Source: Corynebacterium kutscheri
GTDB lineage: Bacteria; Actinomycetota; Actinomycetes; Mycobacteriales; Mycobacteriaceae
NCBI RefSeq assembly: GCF_000980835.1
Contig: NZ_CP011312.1
Location: 310,001-374,000, forward strand
DNA: 64,000 nt
Reading direction: 5' to 3'
Part shown: one piece after another, positions 1 through 9,240 of the stretch
How the letters are laid out: each line of letters begins with the position of its first letter
Position numbering within the stretch: position 1 is the stretch's first letter
Made by a program: the position numbers and the translations under genes
Notes under the pieces: generated by a model
What the model was told of the DNA's origin: nothing
Databases searched by the model: none
Seen by the model: the letters and a program-made list of their open reading frames with translations, nothing else

Positions 1-1946
1 AGGGGGTCATGGTGCGTAAGGGCGGCGGCTCAGACAAGATCATGCTTGGCGACGTGATTAACGATCTCGCCGCTAAGTACCCAATGATTACCGTGGCCCA
101 GACCATGGACAAGATGAAGGATGCCGGTTTCTACTGGGCAACCCGATCTGGCGTGACCATTGCTATGTCTGACGTGCTGGTTCTTCCTAACAAGGATGAG
201 ATCTTGGATTCTTATGAGTCCGAGGCACGCAAGATTGAACGCAAGTACTGGGAGCAGGGTGCGCTAACTGAGCGTGAGCGTTATGATCGCCTTGTTGAGT
301 TGTGGAAGGACGCAACCGATACCGTTGGTAAGGCCGTCGAGGAACTTTACCCAGATGACAACCCAATTCCGATGATCGTGAAGTCCGGTGCTGCCGGTAA
401 CATGCGTCAGATTTGGACCTTGGCTGGCATGAAGGGCATGGTTGTGAACTCGAAGGGTGACTACATCACCCGTCCGATTAAGACCTCCTTCCGTGAAGGC
501 CTATCGGTGCTTGAGTACTTCAACAACTCTCACGGTTCGCGTAAGGGTCTTGCCGATACCGCGCTGCGTACCGCCGACTCCGGTTACTTGACTCGTCGTC
601 TAGTCGACGTGGCTCAGGATGTTATTGTCCGCGAAGAGGACTGCAACACTCGCCAGGGTATTCGCGTTCCAGTAGCTGAGGCTATTAAGGACGCAGAAGG
701 CAACATCACTGGTTACCGAGCACACTCACTTATTGAGACCTCGGTATCTGGTCGTGTGGTAGCAACGGATGTGAAATCCGGCGATGAGGTTATCGTGTCA
801 GCAGGTGCGAACCTTAGCGATGAGCTTATCGACGTTCTAGTTGCTCAGGGTATTGAAGAAGTCAAGGTTCGTTCGGTATTAACCTGTCAAACCGCTACCG
901 GCGTGTGCGCTAAGTGCTACGGCAAGTCCATGGCATCTGGCCAATTGGTTGATATTGGCGAGGCAGTTGGTATTGTTGCTGCACAGTCGATTGGTGAGCC
1001 AGGTACTCAGCTTACAATGCGTACCTTCCACCAGGGTGGTGTCGGTGGCGACATTACCGGCGGTTTGCCACGTGTTCAGGAACTCTTCGAGGCTCGTATT
1101 CCTAAGAACCGGGCACCTATTGCTTCGGTAGCTGGTACGGTTCACTTGGAAGATGAAGGCAACTTCTGGACCCTATCGATTACTCCAGACGACGGTTCAG
1201 ATATCGTTGAGTACGAGAAACTGTCCAAGCGTCAGGGCCTAGCAACCGTGCGCGTGCCAATGGAATCCAACCCAGGGGCATGGATCGAACGCACGCTGCA
1301 AGAAGGCGATCACGTTGATGTCGGTGATCGTTTGCTGCGTGGTCCAGCTGATCCACATGATGTGCTTGAGGTTTTGGGTCGTCGTGGCGTGGAACAGCAC
1401 CTGGTTGACGAAGTGCAGGCAGTTTACCGTGCACAGGGTGTGGCGATTCACGATAAGCATATCGAGATTATTATTCGCCAGATGTTGCGTCGCGGTACGG
1501 TCATTGAATCCGGTTCTACTGAGTTCCTACCTGGTACCTTGGTTGATCTTTCGGAGGCTAAGGCAGCTAATTCTGAGGCTATTGCAGCTGGCGGTCAGCC
1601 TGCTGAGCTGCGCAGTGAGATCATGGGTATCACCAAGGCCTCTTTGGCTACCGAGTCTTGGCTATCGGCTGCGTCCTTCCAGGAGACCACTCGTGTGCTT
1701 ACCGATGCCGCTATTAACAAGCGCTCCGATAAGCTCATTGGTCTAAAGGAAAACGTGATTATCGGTAAGCTGATCCCAGCTGGTACCGGTATTGCCCGTT
1801 ACCGCAATATTGCTGTAAAGCCAACCGAGGCAGCACGTAATGCGGCTTACTCGATTCCAACCTATGGTGATTCCATCTACGGTGACGACGGTTACGGCGA
1901 GTTCACTGGCGCCTCGGTGCCACTGGATGAGGCTTATGATCTTTAA
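1..1946 (+). CDS. rpoC: DNA-directed RNA polymerase subunit beta' (C-terminal part)
   Basis: This is the 3' portion of rpoC; the reading frame is already open at the first base, so the N-terminal half lies outside the window. It forms the catalytic core of RNA polymerase with RpoB. The trigger-loop segment is clear ([18 protein letters not shown], encoded at about 1000-1040), preceded by the second zinc-binding site [11 protein letters not shown] with an upstream Cys in the EEDCNTRQG segment. The C-terminus is the usual acidic tail ending LDEAYDL. A strong hairpin follows 46 bases after the stop, so the rpoBC unit ends here. No anomaly is visible. Confidence 0.97.
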   Translation, partial: GVMVRKGGGSDKIMLGDVINDLAAKYPMITVAQTMDKMKDAGFYWATRSGVTIAMSDVLVLPNKDEILDSYESEARKIERKYWEQGALTERERYDRLVELWKDATDTVGKAVEELYPDDNPIPMIVKSGAAGNMRQIWTLAGMKGMVVNSKGDYITRPIKTSFREGLSVLEYFNNSHGSRKGLADTALRTADSGYLTRRLVDVAQDVIVREEDCNTRQGIRVPVAEAIKDAEGNITGYRAHSLIETSVSGRVVATDVKSGDEVIVSAGANLSDELIDVLVAQGIEEVKVRSVLTCQTATGVCAKCYGKSMASGQLVDIGEAVGIVAAQSIGEPGTQLTMRTFHQGGVGGDITGGLPRVQELFEARIPKNRAPIASVAGTVHLEDEGNFWTLSITPDDGSDIVEYEKLSKRQGLATVRVPMESNPGAWIERTLQEGDHVDVGDRLLRGPADPHDVLEVLGRRGVEQHLVDEVQAVYRAQGVAIHDKHIEIIIRQMLRRGTVIESGSTEFLPGTLVDLSEAKAANSEAIAAGGQPAELRSEIMGITKASLATESWLSAASFQETTRVLTDAAINKRSDKLIGLKENVIIGKLIPAGTGIARYRNIAVKPTEAARNAAYSIPTYGDSIYGDDGYGEFTGASVPLDEAYDL

Positions 1947-1991
1947 ACATGCGCTAGTTGGTTAACTTAGCGCTAGGTTAAAGCCTTTTAG

Positions 1992-2032
1992 ATAAGGGTC
2001 TGACTTTTAATCCTAAAAAGTCAGACCCTTAT
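1992..2032 (+). terminator. rpoC terminator hairpin
   Basis: A perfect 17-bp stem (core AAGGGTCTGACTTTT with its complement) and a 7-base loop lies 46 bases after the rpoC stop. The U-rich tail is weak (TTATT), but stem strength and position fit termination of the rpo operon. Confidence 0.8.
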
Positions 2033-2102
2033 TGCGTGGGTAGTGCTATAGCGACAAAGACACGTTGTTAACCCAGCTTTCTATGCTTTTATCGCCATAA
2101 AA

Positions 2103-2135
2103 GTAGCCACCCAAAGAAGCAACGTGGGTGGCTAC
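2103..2135 (-). terminator. terminator of the first DUF5692-like gene
   Basis: A GTAGCCACCCA stem with its complement; on the minus strand it is followed by TTTTAT. It lies just beyond the stop of the leftward membrane-protein gene and gives a convergent arrangement with the rpoC terminator. Confidence 0.75.
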
Positions 2136-2155
2136 AATAAGAAAATATAGCTGTG

Positions 2156-3496
2156 CTATGTGACATCCCAGGTAGGATCAGCGGAGATCTTCTTAGCTAT
2201 GAGCCCAGGATCGGCAGTTAGTGGAGTGCGAAGTTTAGGATAACGTTTATCACTGCGCCACCACGGTATATTTCCTACATAACCAGTTACCGGTGGGGTA
2301 GGAGAATCAGGTGCGAAACCTAATTCTTCCGGAGTTTCTTTAATCATGTCGGTAACAAAATACTTATCGGCATCGTCGGCATGTTCGCGCATAATAGTAC
2401 GGAATTCTTTGAGCTCTGGGTACAAAGGATCGCGGAGTGGATTTCGTTTGGTTGTGTAGATTTTGTACAACCAGTAGATAAATAAACCTACGTTGAATAG
2501 GAAAGCAGCCCAGGCGCAGACAGCATTTGCAGTAGGATTCATTGTAGAGAAATTGGTGATATTACTTGGCGGAACCAAAAGCTCTGGTAAAAGATTATTT
2601 GCCGCAATCCAGAACATTAAGGTAAAGCAACGGAACCAAATCCATTGTCCTTTTGCCCAGGTAAAAGCAGGTATGGTGCATGCTAGTAATAGTGCTAGGG
2701 TGCAGTACCAGGTGTAGTCGGCAAGTGCGTTGTATAAAAATGCGTGGTTCCATAGGTCATAGGCAATAACCCAGGGCCACACCATATCGACCCAAATAAG
2801 CCCACGTACTTTCCGTTGCTTATTAGAGGTTATAAATATTTTTCCTAGGCCCGTGATGGTGATAATATTAAGCACCCCTGCGGCTGCAGTAAGTAAATTC
2901 CAATATCCGCCGATAGTGCGAAATCCGGTGGCCGGGTCGATGCCAACGCCGGCAGTATGGAAATTAGCTGCTACTGCGGCATACCATTCGGAACTTCCCA
3001 CTGGTGCGCTTACTCCACGTGTTTCTGGAAGGCCATTAATCATATCGATGCCGACATGAGTGTCGTTAATAGCTTTTAAGCAGGTAGGATCTGCGGCGCA
3101 GTCTAGGTAACGTTGCGATTCAAAGAAAATTGTGACATCACGGATATTAGCTTCCATAATGTTTACCGCTAGACCGATCCATAGTGCTATGCCGAAGTAT
3201 ATGGCATAACGGTGTGCTTTAAGTGGGTTCTTTTTGCCGTACCACAGTAGAAAACCGGTCATTGTGGCTGTGGCAACCATAATGACGTATTTGCCAAAGG
3301 GAAACCAGCCAACCATGGGAGTGCCATGTAATGCGGCATAAGGCATAAGTGCCAGGCCGCCGAAAGTCCATAAGAAAAATATTGTCCAATTCCAGCGACG
3401 GTTAATTTCCGAGATAGCTACTTGAGCGATAAAAACTATCAGCCAAGTCAGGTAAACGAGAGGAGTGCCTATCTCCCAGAGAAAGAGCGAATGCAT
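2156..3496 (-). CDS. multi-pass membrane protein, DUF5692-like (paralogue 1)
   Basis: A 446-residue integral membrane protein with about nine predicted hydrophobic segments and no known reaction. It is assigned to the DUF5692-type family from memory of conserved blocks such as NIMEANIRD and AYDLWNHAFLYNALADYTWY, both shared with the paralogue at 4837-5895. Between the fourth and fifth segments lies a long polar insert with two close cysteines (CAADPTC), absent from the shorter paralogue; it could be an extracytoplasmic, disulfide-bearing loop (inference). The start at 3496 is preferred over an upstream ATG because GGAGGA sits 7 bases before it. The C-terminus is a soluble tail of about 85 residues. 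It is divergent from the SRPBCC-like gene at 3704. Function unknown. Confidence 0.75.
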   Translation of the reverse strand: MHSLFLWEIGTPLVYLTWLIVFIAQVAISEINRRWNWTIFFLWTFGGLALMPYAALHGTPMVGWFPFGKYVIMVATATMTGFLLWYGKKNPLKAHRYAIYFGIALWIGLAVNIMEANIRDVTIFFESQRYLDCAADPTCLKAINDTHVGIDMINGLPETRGVSAPVGSSEWYAAVAANFHTAGVGIDPATGFRTIGGYWNLLTAAAGVLNIITITGLGKIFITSNKQRKVRGLIWVDMVWPWVIAYDLWNHAFLYNALADYTWYCTLALLLACTIPAFTWAKGQWIWFRCFTLMFWIAANNLLPELLVPPSNITNFSTMNPTANAVCAWAAFLFNVGLFIYWLYKIYTTKRNPLRDPLYPELKEFRTIMREHADDADKYFVTDMIKETPEELGFAPDSPTPPVTGYVGNIPWWRSDKRYPKLRTPLTADPGLIAKKISADPTWDVT

Positions 3497-3659
3497 TGCG
3501 TAGTCCTCCGATTGTGGGATATAACAAACCAAATTTTACCAAGCATAGATTATTTCAGTGATAGAGTGAGGTTATTAGCACATAGGGCACATTACTAGCG
3601 GGTATGTGATAGATAATTAACGGATGTGCCTGTGGGCTAGCGTGGGAACACATTTTGCG

Positions 3660-3676
3660 TGTTCTGTTAAAGAACA
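3660..3676. promoter_or_regulatory. inverted repeat in the divergent promoter region
   Basis: TGTTCT-N5-AGAACA, a 6-bp inverted repeat, lies 28 bases before the ATG of the SRPBCC-like gene and inside the divergent intergenic region. It could be a regulator site; the binding protein is unknown. Confidence 0.3.
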
Positions 3677-3703
3677 ACTAGCTTAAGGTGGTTTGAGCGA
3701 AGT

Positions 3704-4753
3704 ATGAAGAAAAAATGTACGATCACTGGCGCGCATGCTGCATGGGGGATAGGGGTGTTAGCTGCAACAACAGTTGGCGGAATGTATGCATTTAGTCAGC
3801 TTAGTGGGAAAGCAACTCCAGAAGAGCAAGCGTGGACATATCCCGGCGATGATCTTATCGACGCTAACTATGACAATGGATATTCTTCTACCTATGCGAT
3901 CGATATTGATGCGCCGGCTTATGCTGTCTGGCGGATTTTGAAACAGATTGGTGCTAATAAAGCTGGATCTTTTTCCTCAGAATGGCTTGAGCGTACTTTT
4001 GCGCGGTTACCTTTCTATAATAGTTATGAGTTGCAGGAAGAATTCCAACAGCCAGATTCCATGGTTCCTGGTGATATTGCCGCCTTTGATTACCAGGGCA
4101 TGTCAATGGAATGGGCTGATGTTGTTCCTGGTAAATACCTCGTTCAGTGGGTTGATACTAAAAATCCGCCAGCAGCGCCGGGATCATATGCTTTCCGCTA
4201 TCCGTCAATGGATCATTTCGCAGCGGCGTGGTGTTTTTATATGATCCCGCTGAAAGGAGAGCGAACTCGATTAATTAACCATTGGCGAATTGGATTTGAG
4301 CCAAATACGCCGTTACCGAAAGCAATTAATTGGGTCAATATTGAACTCGTTGGCGGTTGTATGACTCGTATGCAAAATATTTACATTAAGCGGGTAGCGG
4401 AGTTTCGTAAAAAGCAGCAGCATATTGGAAAATTTATGCGTGGTGTTTTAGGTGGGCGTTATTTTGGTTCAAAAGTTCCTGCTGGTAGGTGGGATGGCAC
4501 TGAGTTGTTTGAGGATACCTACACCCAGTGGTTCCAATATGGACGTCAGTGTCCTGCAGTGGCAGAAATTCGCCCACCAAAAACTGATGATCCTCAGTGG
4601 CCACCCACTGGTCCGGGGACTCCTTGGTCAGAGATAATTGACGAGGATTATTTTACGGATTGGCAAGAACCTGAGTTCTCGTGGGAGGAACAAATTAGAC
4701 AAAAGAAAGAGCGTACTTACCTTAAAGGCTGGGGTAAGACTACAAAAGAATAG
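3704..4753 (+). CDS. membrane-anchored SRPBCC-like protein
   Basis: 349 residues. Residues about 9-32 form a single hydrophobic segment after a basic start (MKKKC), so the rest is probably exported and anchored, or cleaved. Residues about 58-235 look like a START/SRPBCC ligand-binding fold (IDIDAPAYAVWRILKQIG, SSEWLERTFARLP, PGDIAAF, TRLINHWRIGFEPNTP), a fold that binds hydrophobic ligands in other proteins. The C-terminal 100 residues are charged and unassigned, with many Trp and Glu. An AAGGTGG motif precedes the ATG at slightly long spacing. Paralogous membrane proteins flank it, one divergent and one convergent, which suggests the three act together; that is inference. No function is claimed. 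Confidence 0.65.
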   Translation: MKKKCTITGAHAAWGIGVLAATTVGGMYAFSQLSGKATPEEQAWTYPGDDLIDANYDNGYSSTYAIDIDAPAYAVWRILKQIGANKAGSFSSEWLERTFARLPFYNSYELQEEFQQPDSMVPGDIAAFDYQGMSMEWADVVPGKYLVQWVDTKNPPAAPGSYAFRYPSMDHFAAAWCFYMIPLKGERTRLINHWRIGFEPNTPLPKAINWVNIELVGGCMTRMQNIYIKRVAEFRKKQQHIGKFMRGVLGGRYFGSKVPAGRWDGTELFEDTYTQWFQYGRQCPAVAEIRPPKTDDPQWPPTGPGTPWSEIIDEDYFTDWQEPEFSWEEQIRQKKERTYLKGWGKTTKE

Positions 4754-4761
4754 GCTCTTTT

Positions 4762-4803
4762 AAGTGCGTTGTGCACAATATAAATATTGTACACAACGCA
4801 CTT
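4762..4803. terminator. bidirectional hairpin between convergent genes
   Basis: A near-perfect 20-bp stem with a 2-base loop separates the convergent genes ending at 4753 and 4837. Both arms contain the palindromic motif TTGTGCACAA / TTGTACACAA, which recurs at 4844-4853 and, as TTGCGCACAA, at 6065-6074. The hairpin may be both a terminator and a protein-binding site. Confidence 0.65.
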
Positions 4804-4836
4804 AATGCTTGTGTGGGTTTATTGCACTACTAATTT

Positions 4837-5895
4837 TTAATTATTGTACACAATAGAATTTGCCAGAGGCTCTCGGTATCCTAAAGCCTCTGGGGTGGAA
4901 CCCAGCCGGGCAGCAATGCGATCTTGATCTTTATTGCTAGCATGCTGGCGAATAAGCGCTGTGTAGTTTTTGCTGCCGGAGTATATCTCCTGGGTAAAAG
5001 GATTTCTACGATGGCGAATAATTGTGTATATGTGGTAGCCAAAGACTCCTATATTAAGGGCGAGCGATAAGACAGCTAGGGTAAGAAGTGCCGTTGGGTT
5101 GTGGGCTGAGCGATGAGCGAAAATTGAGCTTTCGGTAAAAGCTGGGAATGTGAGCACAACCGCAGACCACAGGGTGAGTGTATAGGCTCGGAATTGAATC
5201 CACGATCCTTGGCCAAATTTGAAGAAGACCGGAATGGTGCAGGACAACAAGAGCGCGACCCCGGAATACCAGGCGCGATCGCTAAGACAGTTGTAGCAGT
5301 AAGAGAGGTTCCACACGTCGTAAGCAATAATCCAGCCAAAGGTAAGATCACCCCAGATAATTGCTCGAGATTTACCTTTGGCGACAAATATGCCAACCCA
5401 ACCAGAAATTGCTAGTAGATTAAGAATTCCGGCAATTCCGTTTATTATATTCCATGGTCCGCCCCAGATAACCATATGTTGTTCGGGGTCAAAGCCATGG
5501 ATGCTATAAACCTGGAAATCACGCACAACTGCTTCCATAATATTAACTGCGAGGATAACCGGTGGAATGGTGAGATACCAGTAGTTATGCCGTAGTTTTT
5601 TGGTGTATTGCAAAGCAACTAAACATAAAGATCCCGCCAAAGCTGAATATTGTTTAACAATGGCGAACCATCCTGAAGATGCGGTACCTTCTGTGGAATA
5701 AGGCCACCAAAATAGTGTCAGTAGTAGTGGTGAAATTACAAAAACTAAGAGGACTACCCACTTACTTCTTTGTGCCAACCAGGCAGTTGTTGCAAGTGCA
5801 GCTGTGACCATGATGAGCATGAGGTAATCCCACCAATCGCCACGTTCAAAGAAAAAGAGGGTGGGGTAATCGGGAGCCGGGATAGTTGGCAACAT
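4837..5895 (-). CDS. multi-pass membrane protein, DUF5692-like (paralogue 2)
   Basis: 352 residues with about nine hydrophobic segments. It shares with the protein at 2156-3496 the blocks NIMEAVVRD and AYDVWNLSYCYNCLSDRAWY and the LLLSCTIPVF helix, so the two are paralogues. It is shorter because it lacks the long inter-helix insert and much of the C-terminal tail. The ATG at 5895 has GAAAGG 8 bases upstream, within a doubled AACCGAAAG repeat. The last codons (IVYNN) overlap one of the TTGTACACAA palindromes. Its role is unknown; the shared neighbourhood with the SRPBCC-like protein suggests a common membrane process. Confidence 0.75.
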   Translation of the reverse strand: MLPTIPAPDYPTLFFFERGDWWDYLMLIMVTAALATTAWLAQRSKWVVLLVFVISPLLLTLFWWPYSTEGTASSGWFAIVKQYSALAGSLCLVALQYTKKLRHNYWYLTIPPVILAVNIMEAVVRDFQVYSIHGFDPEQHMVIWGGPWNIINGIAGILNLLAISGWVGIFVAKGKSRAIIWGDLTFGWIIAYDVWNLSYCYNCLSDRAWYSGVALLLSCTIPVFFKFGQGSWIQFRAYTLTLWSAVVLTFPAFTESSIFAHRSAHNPTALLTLAVLSLALNIGVFGYHIYTIIRHRRNPFTQEIYSGSKNYTALIRQHASNKDQDRIAARLGSTPEALGYREPLANSIVYNN

Positions 5896-6258
5896 TGTAT
5901 GCCTTTCGGTTCTTTCGGTTGTGATTTTTTAAGATCCCGGCTGGCTTACGAATTTCCCAGACTATTCGTATGAGTCGGGCATGTATGTTTAGCTTATGAT
6001 GTAAAAAGCTTTTTATGGTGTGAAATGTGACTGAAAAATACCATGTCACACTAATTGATTATTATTGCGCACAATAATAATTATAAAAAGCGGATATGAT
6101 ATATCGTGGTCAAGCTTGTATGTGTGCAACATGAGGAAAAACTAATATCGATATACGTTAATCACGTTGATCATAATTTTAATTAGTGTTAAGAAAATAA
6201 AATCCTTGGTATTAAATGCACGCGGAACAGGCTAGTTTTTATTTAGTATCAGTACGTA
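5896..6258. promoter_or_regulatory. gene-free upstream region of paralogue 2 with two inverted repeats
   Basis: No gene is seen. Two operator-like elements lie close together: TGTGAC at 6026-6031 with GTCACA at 6045-6050, and a perfect 10-bp inverted repeat with a CGCA spacer (6058-6081) that contains TTGCGCACAA. The latter matches the palindromes found around the 3' ends of this locus. The rest is AT-rich and probably promoter DNA. Confidence 0.45.
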
Positions 6259-6312
6259 GTATTCCCGTATCGTGCGCTCATGCCGGGGCATAAGCAAACA
6301 ATGCGGGAATAC
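6259..6312 (-). terminator. branched hairpin after nrdG
   Basis: GTATTCCCG at 6259-6267 pairs with CGGGAATAC at 6304-6312, extended by three more pairs; the loop holds a small TGCC-GG-GGCA hairpin (6281-6290). It lies about 30 bases beyond the nrdG stop. There is no clear U-tract, so its role as terminator is a guess from position. Confidence 0.5.
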
Positions 6313-6342
6313 CATAAGCGATCAAATAAAAACTTTTATTGG

Positions 6343-7026
6343 CTATCCTTCTGGTAGCCATGGGCTACCATCACTAGATCGCGCATATTGGATCACTAAT
6401 TCCGAAGAGGTATCCATACTATGCGTTTTAACTAATGAGCGTAGTTCATTAAGGTTGCGTTCAATGACCGAGTCGCTCCAGAGGGTAGTGCGCAAAGTTA
6501 TTTCAACTTCTGCCTTTTGCAGAATCTGTAGTGATTCCCATACCGAGGTTGCTACCCGTGGCGAACAGCCAGTGACTTCATGCATATGACGCGGCAGTGC
6601 TTTGATATCTAATCCAACCCAGTCTGGAGTTGTGGCGGGATCACGTACTAGCTTCGCAATGCGTGCCGGGGCATATCCACAGGTGTGAAGCCCTACTGGA
6701 AATCCAAGGTCATGGATACTAGCAATGGCATCTGCTAAACCAGGAACTGCGGTAGGTTCACCGCCAGAGATAACTGCGGCGTCGATAAGTCCACGTCGAG
6801 AACTTAAGAGAGTAAGAAACTCAGCCATCGAATGCGTACCTGAGCCAAAACCTTGCAACTGGGGGTTATGGCAATAAACACAGCGTAATGGGCACCCTTG
6901 GGTAAAAGCGGTTACCGTTAATTTTCCCGGCCAGTCCGTTGCCGAAAAAGGTATGATTCCGGCAATGGGTAGCTCGTTGGTTGGACGGGTACTAGATAAG
7001 GGATTCTGCAAAGTAGGTGCGTTCAT
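6343..7026 (-). CDS. nrdG: anaerobic ribonucleotide reductase activating protein
   Basis: A 227-residue radical SAM activase that puts the glycyl radical on NrdD under anoxic conditions. The CxxxCxxC motif for the [4Fe-4S]/SAM cluster reads CPLRCVYCHNP, followed by the SGGEPT segment typical of radical SAM enzymes. The ATG at 7026 is chosen because AGGTG precedes it by 7 bases and because any earlier start would sit deep inside nrdD; the two genes overlap by 35 bases, which fits translational coupling. The length suits the family's activases. It belongs to the nrdDG operon, probably under NrdR. Confidence 0.92.
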   Translation of the reverse strand: MNAPTLQNPLSSTRPTNELPIAGIIPFSATDWPGKLTVTAFTQGCPLRCVYCHNPQLQGFGSGTHSMAEFLTLLSSRRGLIDAAVISGGEPTAVPGLADAIASIHDLGFPVGLHTCGYAPARIAKLVRDPATTPDWVGLDIKALPRHMHEVTGCSPRVATSVWESLQILQKAEVEITLRTTLWSDSVIERNLNELRSLVKTHSMDTSSELVIQYARSSDGSPWLPEG

Positions 7027-8818
7027 GGAATTCACCTTTTTTCCCTGTATTAAAGCTCTGCACAGGGCGGAAGTAGCCCATGACCCTGGTCCACATTTCG
7101 GTTTCGGTATTGCACTGTGGACACTGGGGATGTTCACCAGAAATATAGCCATGTGTTGGGCAAATGGAGAAGGTAGGAGTGACGGTGACATAAGGAAGGG
7201 AGAACTTCTCTAATGAGCGTCGAACAAGTTTTGCGCACGCTTGACCATCACTGACTGCTGCTCCCATATAAAGGTGAAGTACGGTTCCGCCAGTGTATTT
7301 GGTTTGCAGATCTTCTTGGAGTGTAAGGGCTTCGAAAGGATCTGGGGTATGTGATACCGGAAGTTGGGAGGAATTGGTGTAATACGGTTCAGCAGTGCTA
7401 CCGGCATGAATGATATTGGGGTAGCGGGCGATGTCTTCTCGAGCAAAGCGGTAGGTAGCGCCCTCGGCAGGAGTGGCCTCTAAGTTAAAGAGGTGTCCAG
7501 TAGCTTCTTGGGCTTGTACCAAAAGTTCGTTGATTCGATCAAGTAGTCGGGCAACCTGGGCATGGCCTTGTGGATCGGTCAGGTCATAGCGGTCATGGGT
7601 GAAGTTACGAATCATCTCATTACAACCGTTAACGCCAATGGTAGAGAAATGGTTATCCAGGCTTGGCAGCCAGCGTTTGGTGTATGGGTAGAGTCCCTTG
7701 TCGAGCATGCGCTGAACAAAAGCGCGTCGTCGTTCCAGCGTATCGATGCCTAGTGCAACGAGTTCTTCGACTCTAGCTAATAGGCCAGCTTCGTCACCGG
7801 CATAGAGATGACCAAGCCGGGCGCAGTTAAGGGTGACTACGCCAATAGAACCAGTTAATTCTGCCGAACCGAATAGGCCATTTCCGCGTTTTAATAATTC
7901 GCGTAGATCAAGTTGTAGTCGGCAGCACATGGAGCGGATCATGCCGGGGTCAAGATCTGAGTTAATGAAGTTTTGGAAATAAGGCAACCCATATTTTGCG
8001 GTCATAGTAAATAATGCCTGGGCATTAGGGGTGTCCCAATCGAAATCTTTGGTGATGTTATAGGTAGGAATTGGGAAGGTAAAGGGGCGGCCATTGGCAT
8101 CACCTTGCGACATAACCTCAATGAACGCCTGATTGATCATGTCCATTTCATGCTGGAGCTCACCATAACTGAAATCGCAGGGTTCCTCATTAATAAAAGG
8201 CACGGTCTCGGCAATATCATCTGGGCATACCCAATCGAAGGTGAGATTGGTAAAAGGAGTTTGTGTTCCCCATCGAGAAGGCACGTTGAGGTTGAAAATA
8301 AATTCCTGCATGTGCTGTTTTAGCTCGTCGTAGCTGAGCTGATCTAGGCGAACGAAAGGCGCCATGTAGGTATCAAAAGAGCTAAAAGCTTGTGCGCCAG
8401 CCCATTCATTTTGTAAGGTGCCGAGGAAATTGACTACTTGACCGCACGCGGAGGCGAAGTGTTTAGGTGGGGCAGAGGACACAGTATTTGCAACACCGCC
8501 AAAACCTTCTTCGAGTAGTCGGCGAAGTGACCACCCAGCGCAATATCCGGTGAGCATGTCTAGGTCGTGAATGTGAATATCACCCTCGCGGTGGCTAATC
8601 CCGGCAGCCTTGCTGAATACTTCGTCTAGCCAGTAATTTGCGGTTACTTTTCCAGCCGCATTCAAAATCATGCCGCCGACAGAATAATCCTGATTGGCAT
8701 TGGCATTAACTCGCCAGTCGGCTCGCTGCAAGTATTCGTCGATAGTGCTTTTCGACGATACCGCAGCGCGAACAGGCGCAGATTTTTTACTTATTGGTGT
8801 CATAGGTTCCAGGCTCAT
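6992..8818 (-). CDS. nrdD: anaerobic ribonucleoside-triphosphate reductase (class III)
   Basis: About 608 residues. It reduces ribonucleotides to deoxyribonucleotides without oxygen using a glycyl radical. Visible features: the active-site region MCCRLQLDLRELLKRGNG, the C-terminal zinc site (CPTHG ... CPQC) and the glycyl-radical segment RVMGYFRP near the end. There is no N-terminal ATP-cone: the protein starts almost directly at the catalytic domain, so dATP feedback through a cone is not expected. Start is uncertain: ATG at 8830, 8818 or 8803; none has a good ribosome site. 8818 is preferred because a TANNNT box (TATGGT) lies 7 bases upstream, the spacing of leaderless mRNAs. It indicates anaerobic growth capacity. 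Confidence 0.9.
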   Translation of the reverse strand: MSLEPMTPISKKSAPVRAAVSSKSTIDEYLQRADWRVNANANQDYSVGGMILNAAGKVTANYWLDEVFSKAAGISHREGDIHIHDLDMLTGYCAGWSLRRLLEEGFGGVANTVSSAPPKHFASACGQVVNFLGTLQNEWAGAQAFSSFDTYMAPFVRLDQLSYDELKQHMQEFIFNLNVPSRWGTQTPFTNLTFDWVCPDDIAETVPFINEEPCDFSYGELQHEMDMINQAFIEVMSQGDANGRPFTFPIPTYNITKDFDWDTPNAQALFTMTAKYGLPYFQNFINSDLDPGMIRSMCCRLQLDLRELLKRGNGLFGSAELTGSIGVVTLNCARLGHLYAGDEAGLLARVEELVALGIDTLERRRAFVQRMLDKGLYPYTKRWLPSLDNHFSTIGVNGCNEMIRNFTHDRYDLTDPQGHAQVARLLDRINELLVQAQEATGHLFNLEATPAEGATYRFAREDIARYPNIIHAGSTAEPYYTNSSQLPVSHTPDPFEALTLQEDLQTKYTGGTVLHLYMGAAVSDGQACAKLVRRSLEKFSLPYVTVTPTFSICPTHGYISGEHPQCPQCNTETEMWTRVMGYFRPVQSFNTGKKGEFHERTYFAESLI

Positions 8819-8863
8819 GTAGGACACCATAGCGCGGAAATTGCAGCAATGTAATTACAGAAA

Positions 8864-8911
8864 TATCAATATCTAACGTATTCGCATTTATCCAACCCCT
8901 ATATATTGTGT
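8864..8911 (-). promoter_or_regulatory. tandem NrdR-like boxes upstream of nrdDG
   Basis: The distal box at 8896-8911 matches the known NrdR consensus (ACACWATATATWGTGT) at about 14 of 16 positions. A weaker box at 8864-8879 (about 11 of 16) begins exactly 32 bases away, leaving a 16-bp linker, the spacing known for NrdR box pairs. NrdR is the ATP/dATP-sensing repressor of ribonucleotide reductase genes. The match count was done by eye. Confidence 0.65.
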
Positions 8912-9124
8912 CTGTGAGTTAGTTCGGGATTGTATTGCGCAGGAGAGACAGTTAAAAGCGCAGGCAAAAATGAGAGCTTTCTTGTGGTGACTGATTTCAT
9001 AAAATCAATCAGAAGATAAATGCACTGTGTTGTTTTTAAAAATTCTCGCAATGACACTATGGCGGGTGGATGTTACGACGAGAAACGTTGTGGGGTAACA
9101 ATAACTAGCTAACTGAAAAAATTT
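8912..9124. other. gene-free stretch between nrdD and the SDR gene
   Basis: No open frame with a ribosome site or recognisable product is seen; AT-rich DNA upstream of the NrdR boxes, bounded on the other side by the terminator of the next leftward gene. Confidence 0.4.
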
Positions 9125-9151
9125 AAGATCCCACCGCTACAGTGGGATCTT
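9125..9151 (-). terminator. terminator of the SDR gene
   Basis: A 10-bp stem AAGATCCCAC/GTGGGATCTT with 7-base loop, followed on the minus strand by AAATTTTTT. This is a classic rho-independent site about 90 bases after the stop. Confidence 0.85.
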
Positions 9152-9240
9152 GAGTATGGCAGGTGCTACCTGTATGTCATGAAAATGCTATTTTGAGCCA
9201 TTCCTAGGGGCGCGAGGTGTAGGTGTGCGTCCATAGTGCC

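Noticed and set aside
6992-8830. NrdD as a truncated gene because it lacks an ATP-cone
   Set aside because: Catalytic, zinc and glycyl-radical regions are complete, and class III enzymes without an ATP-cone exist.
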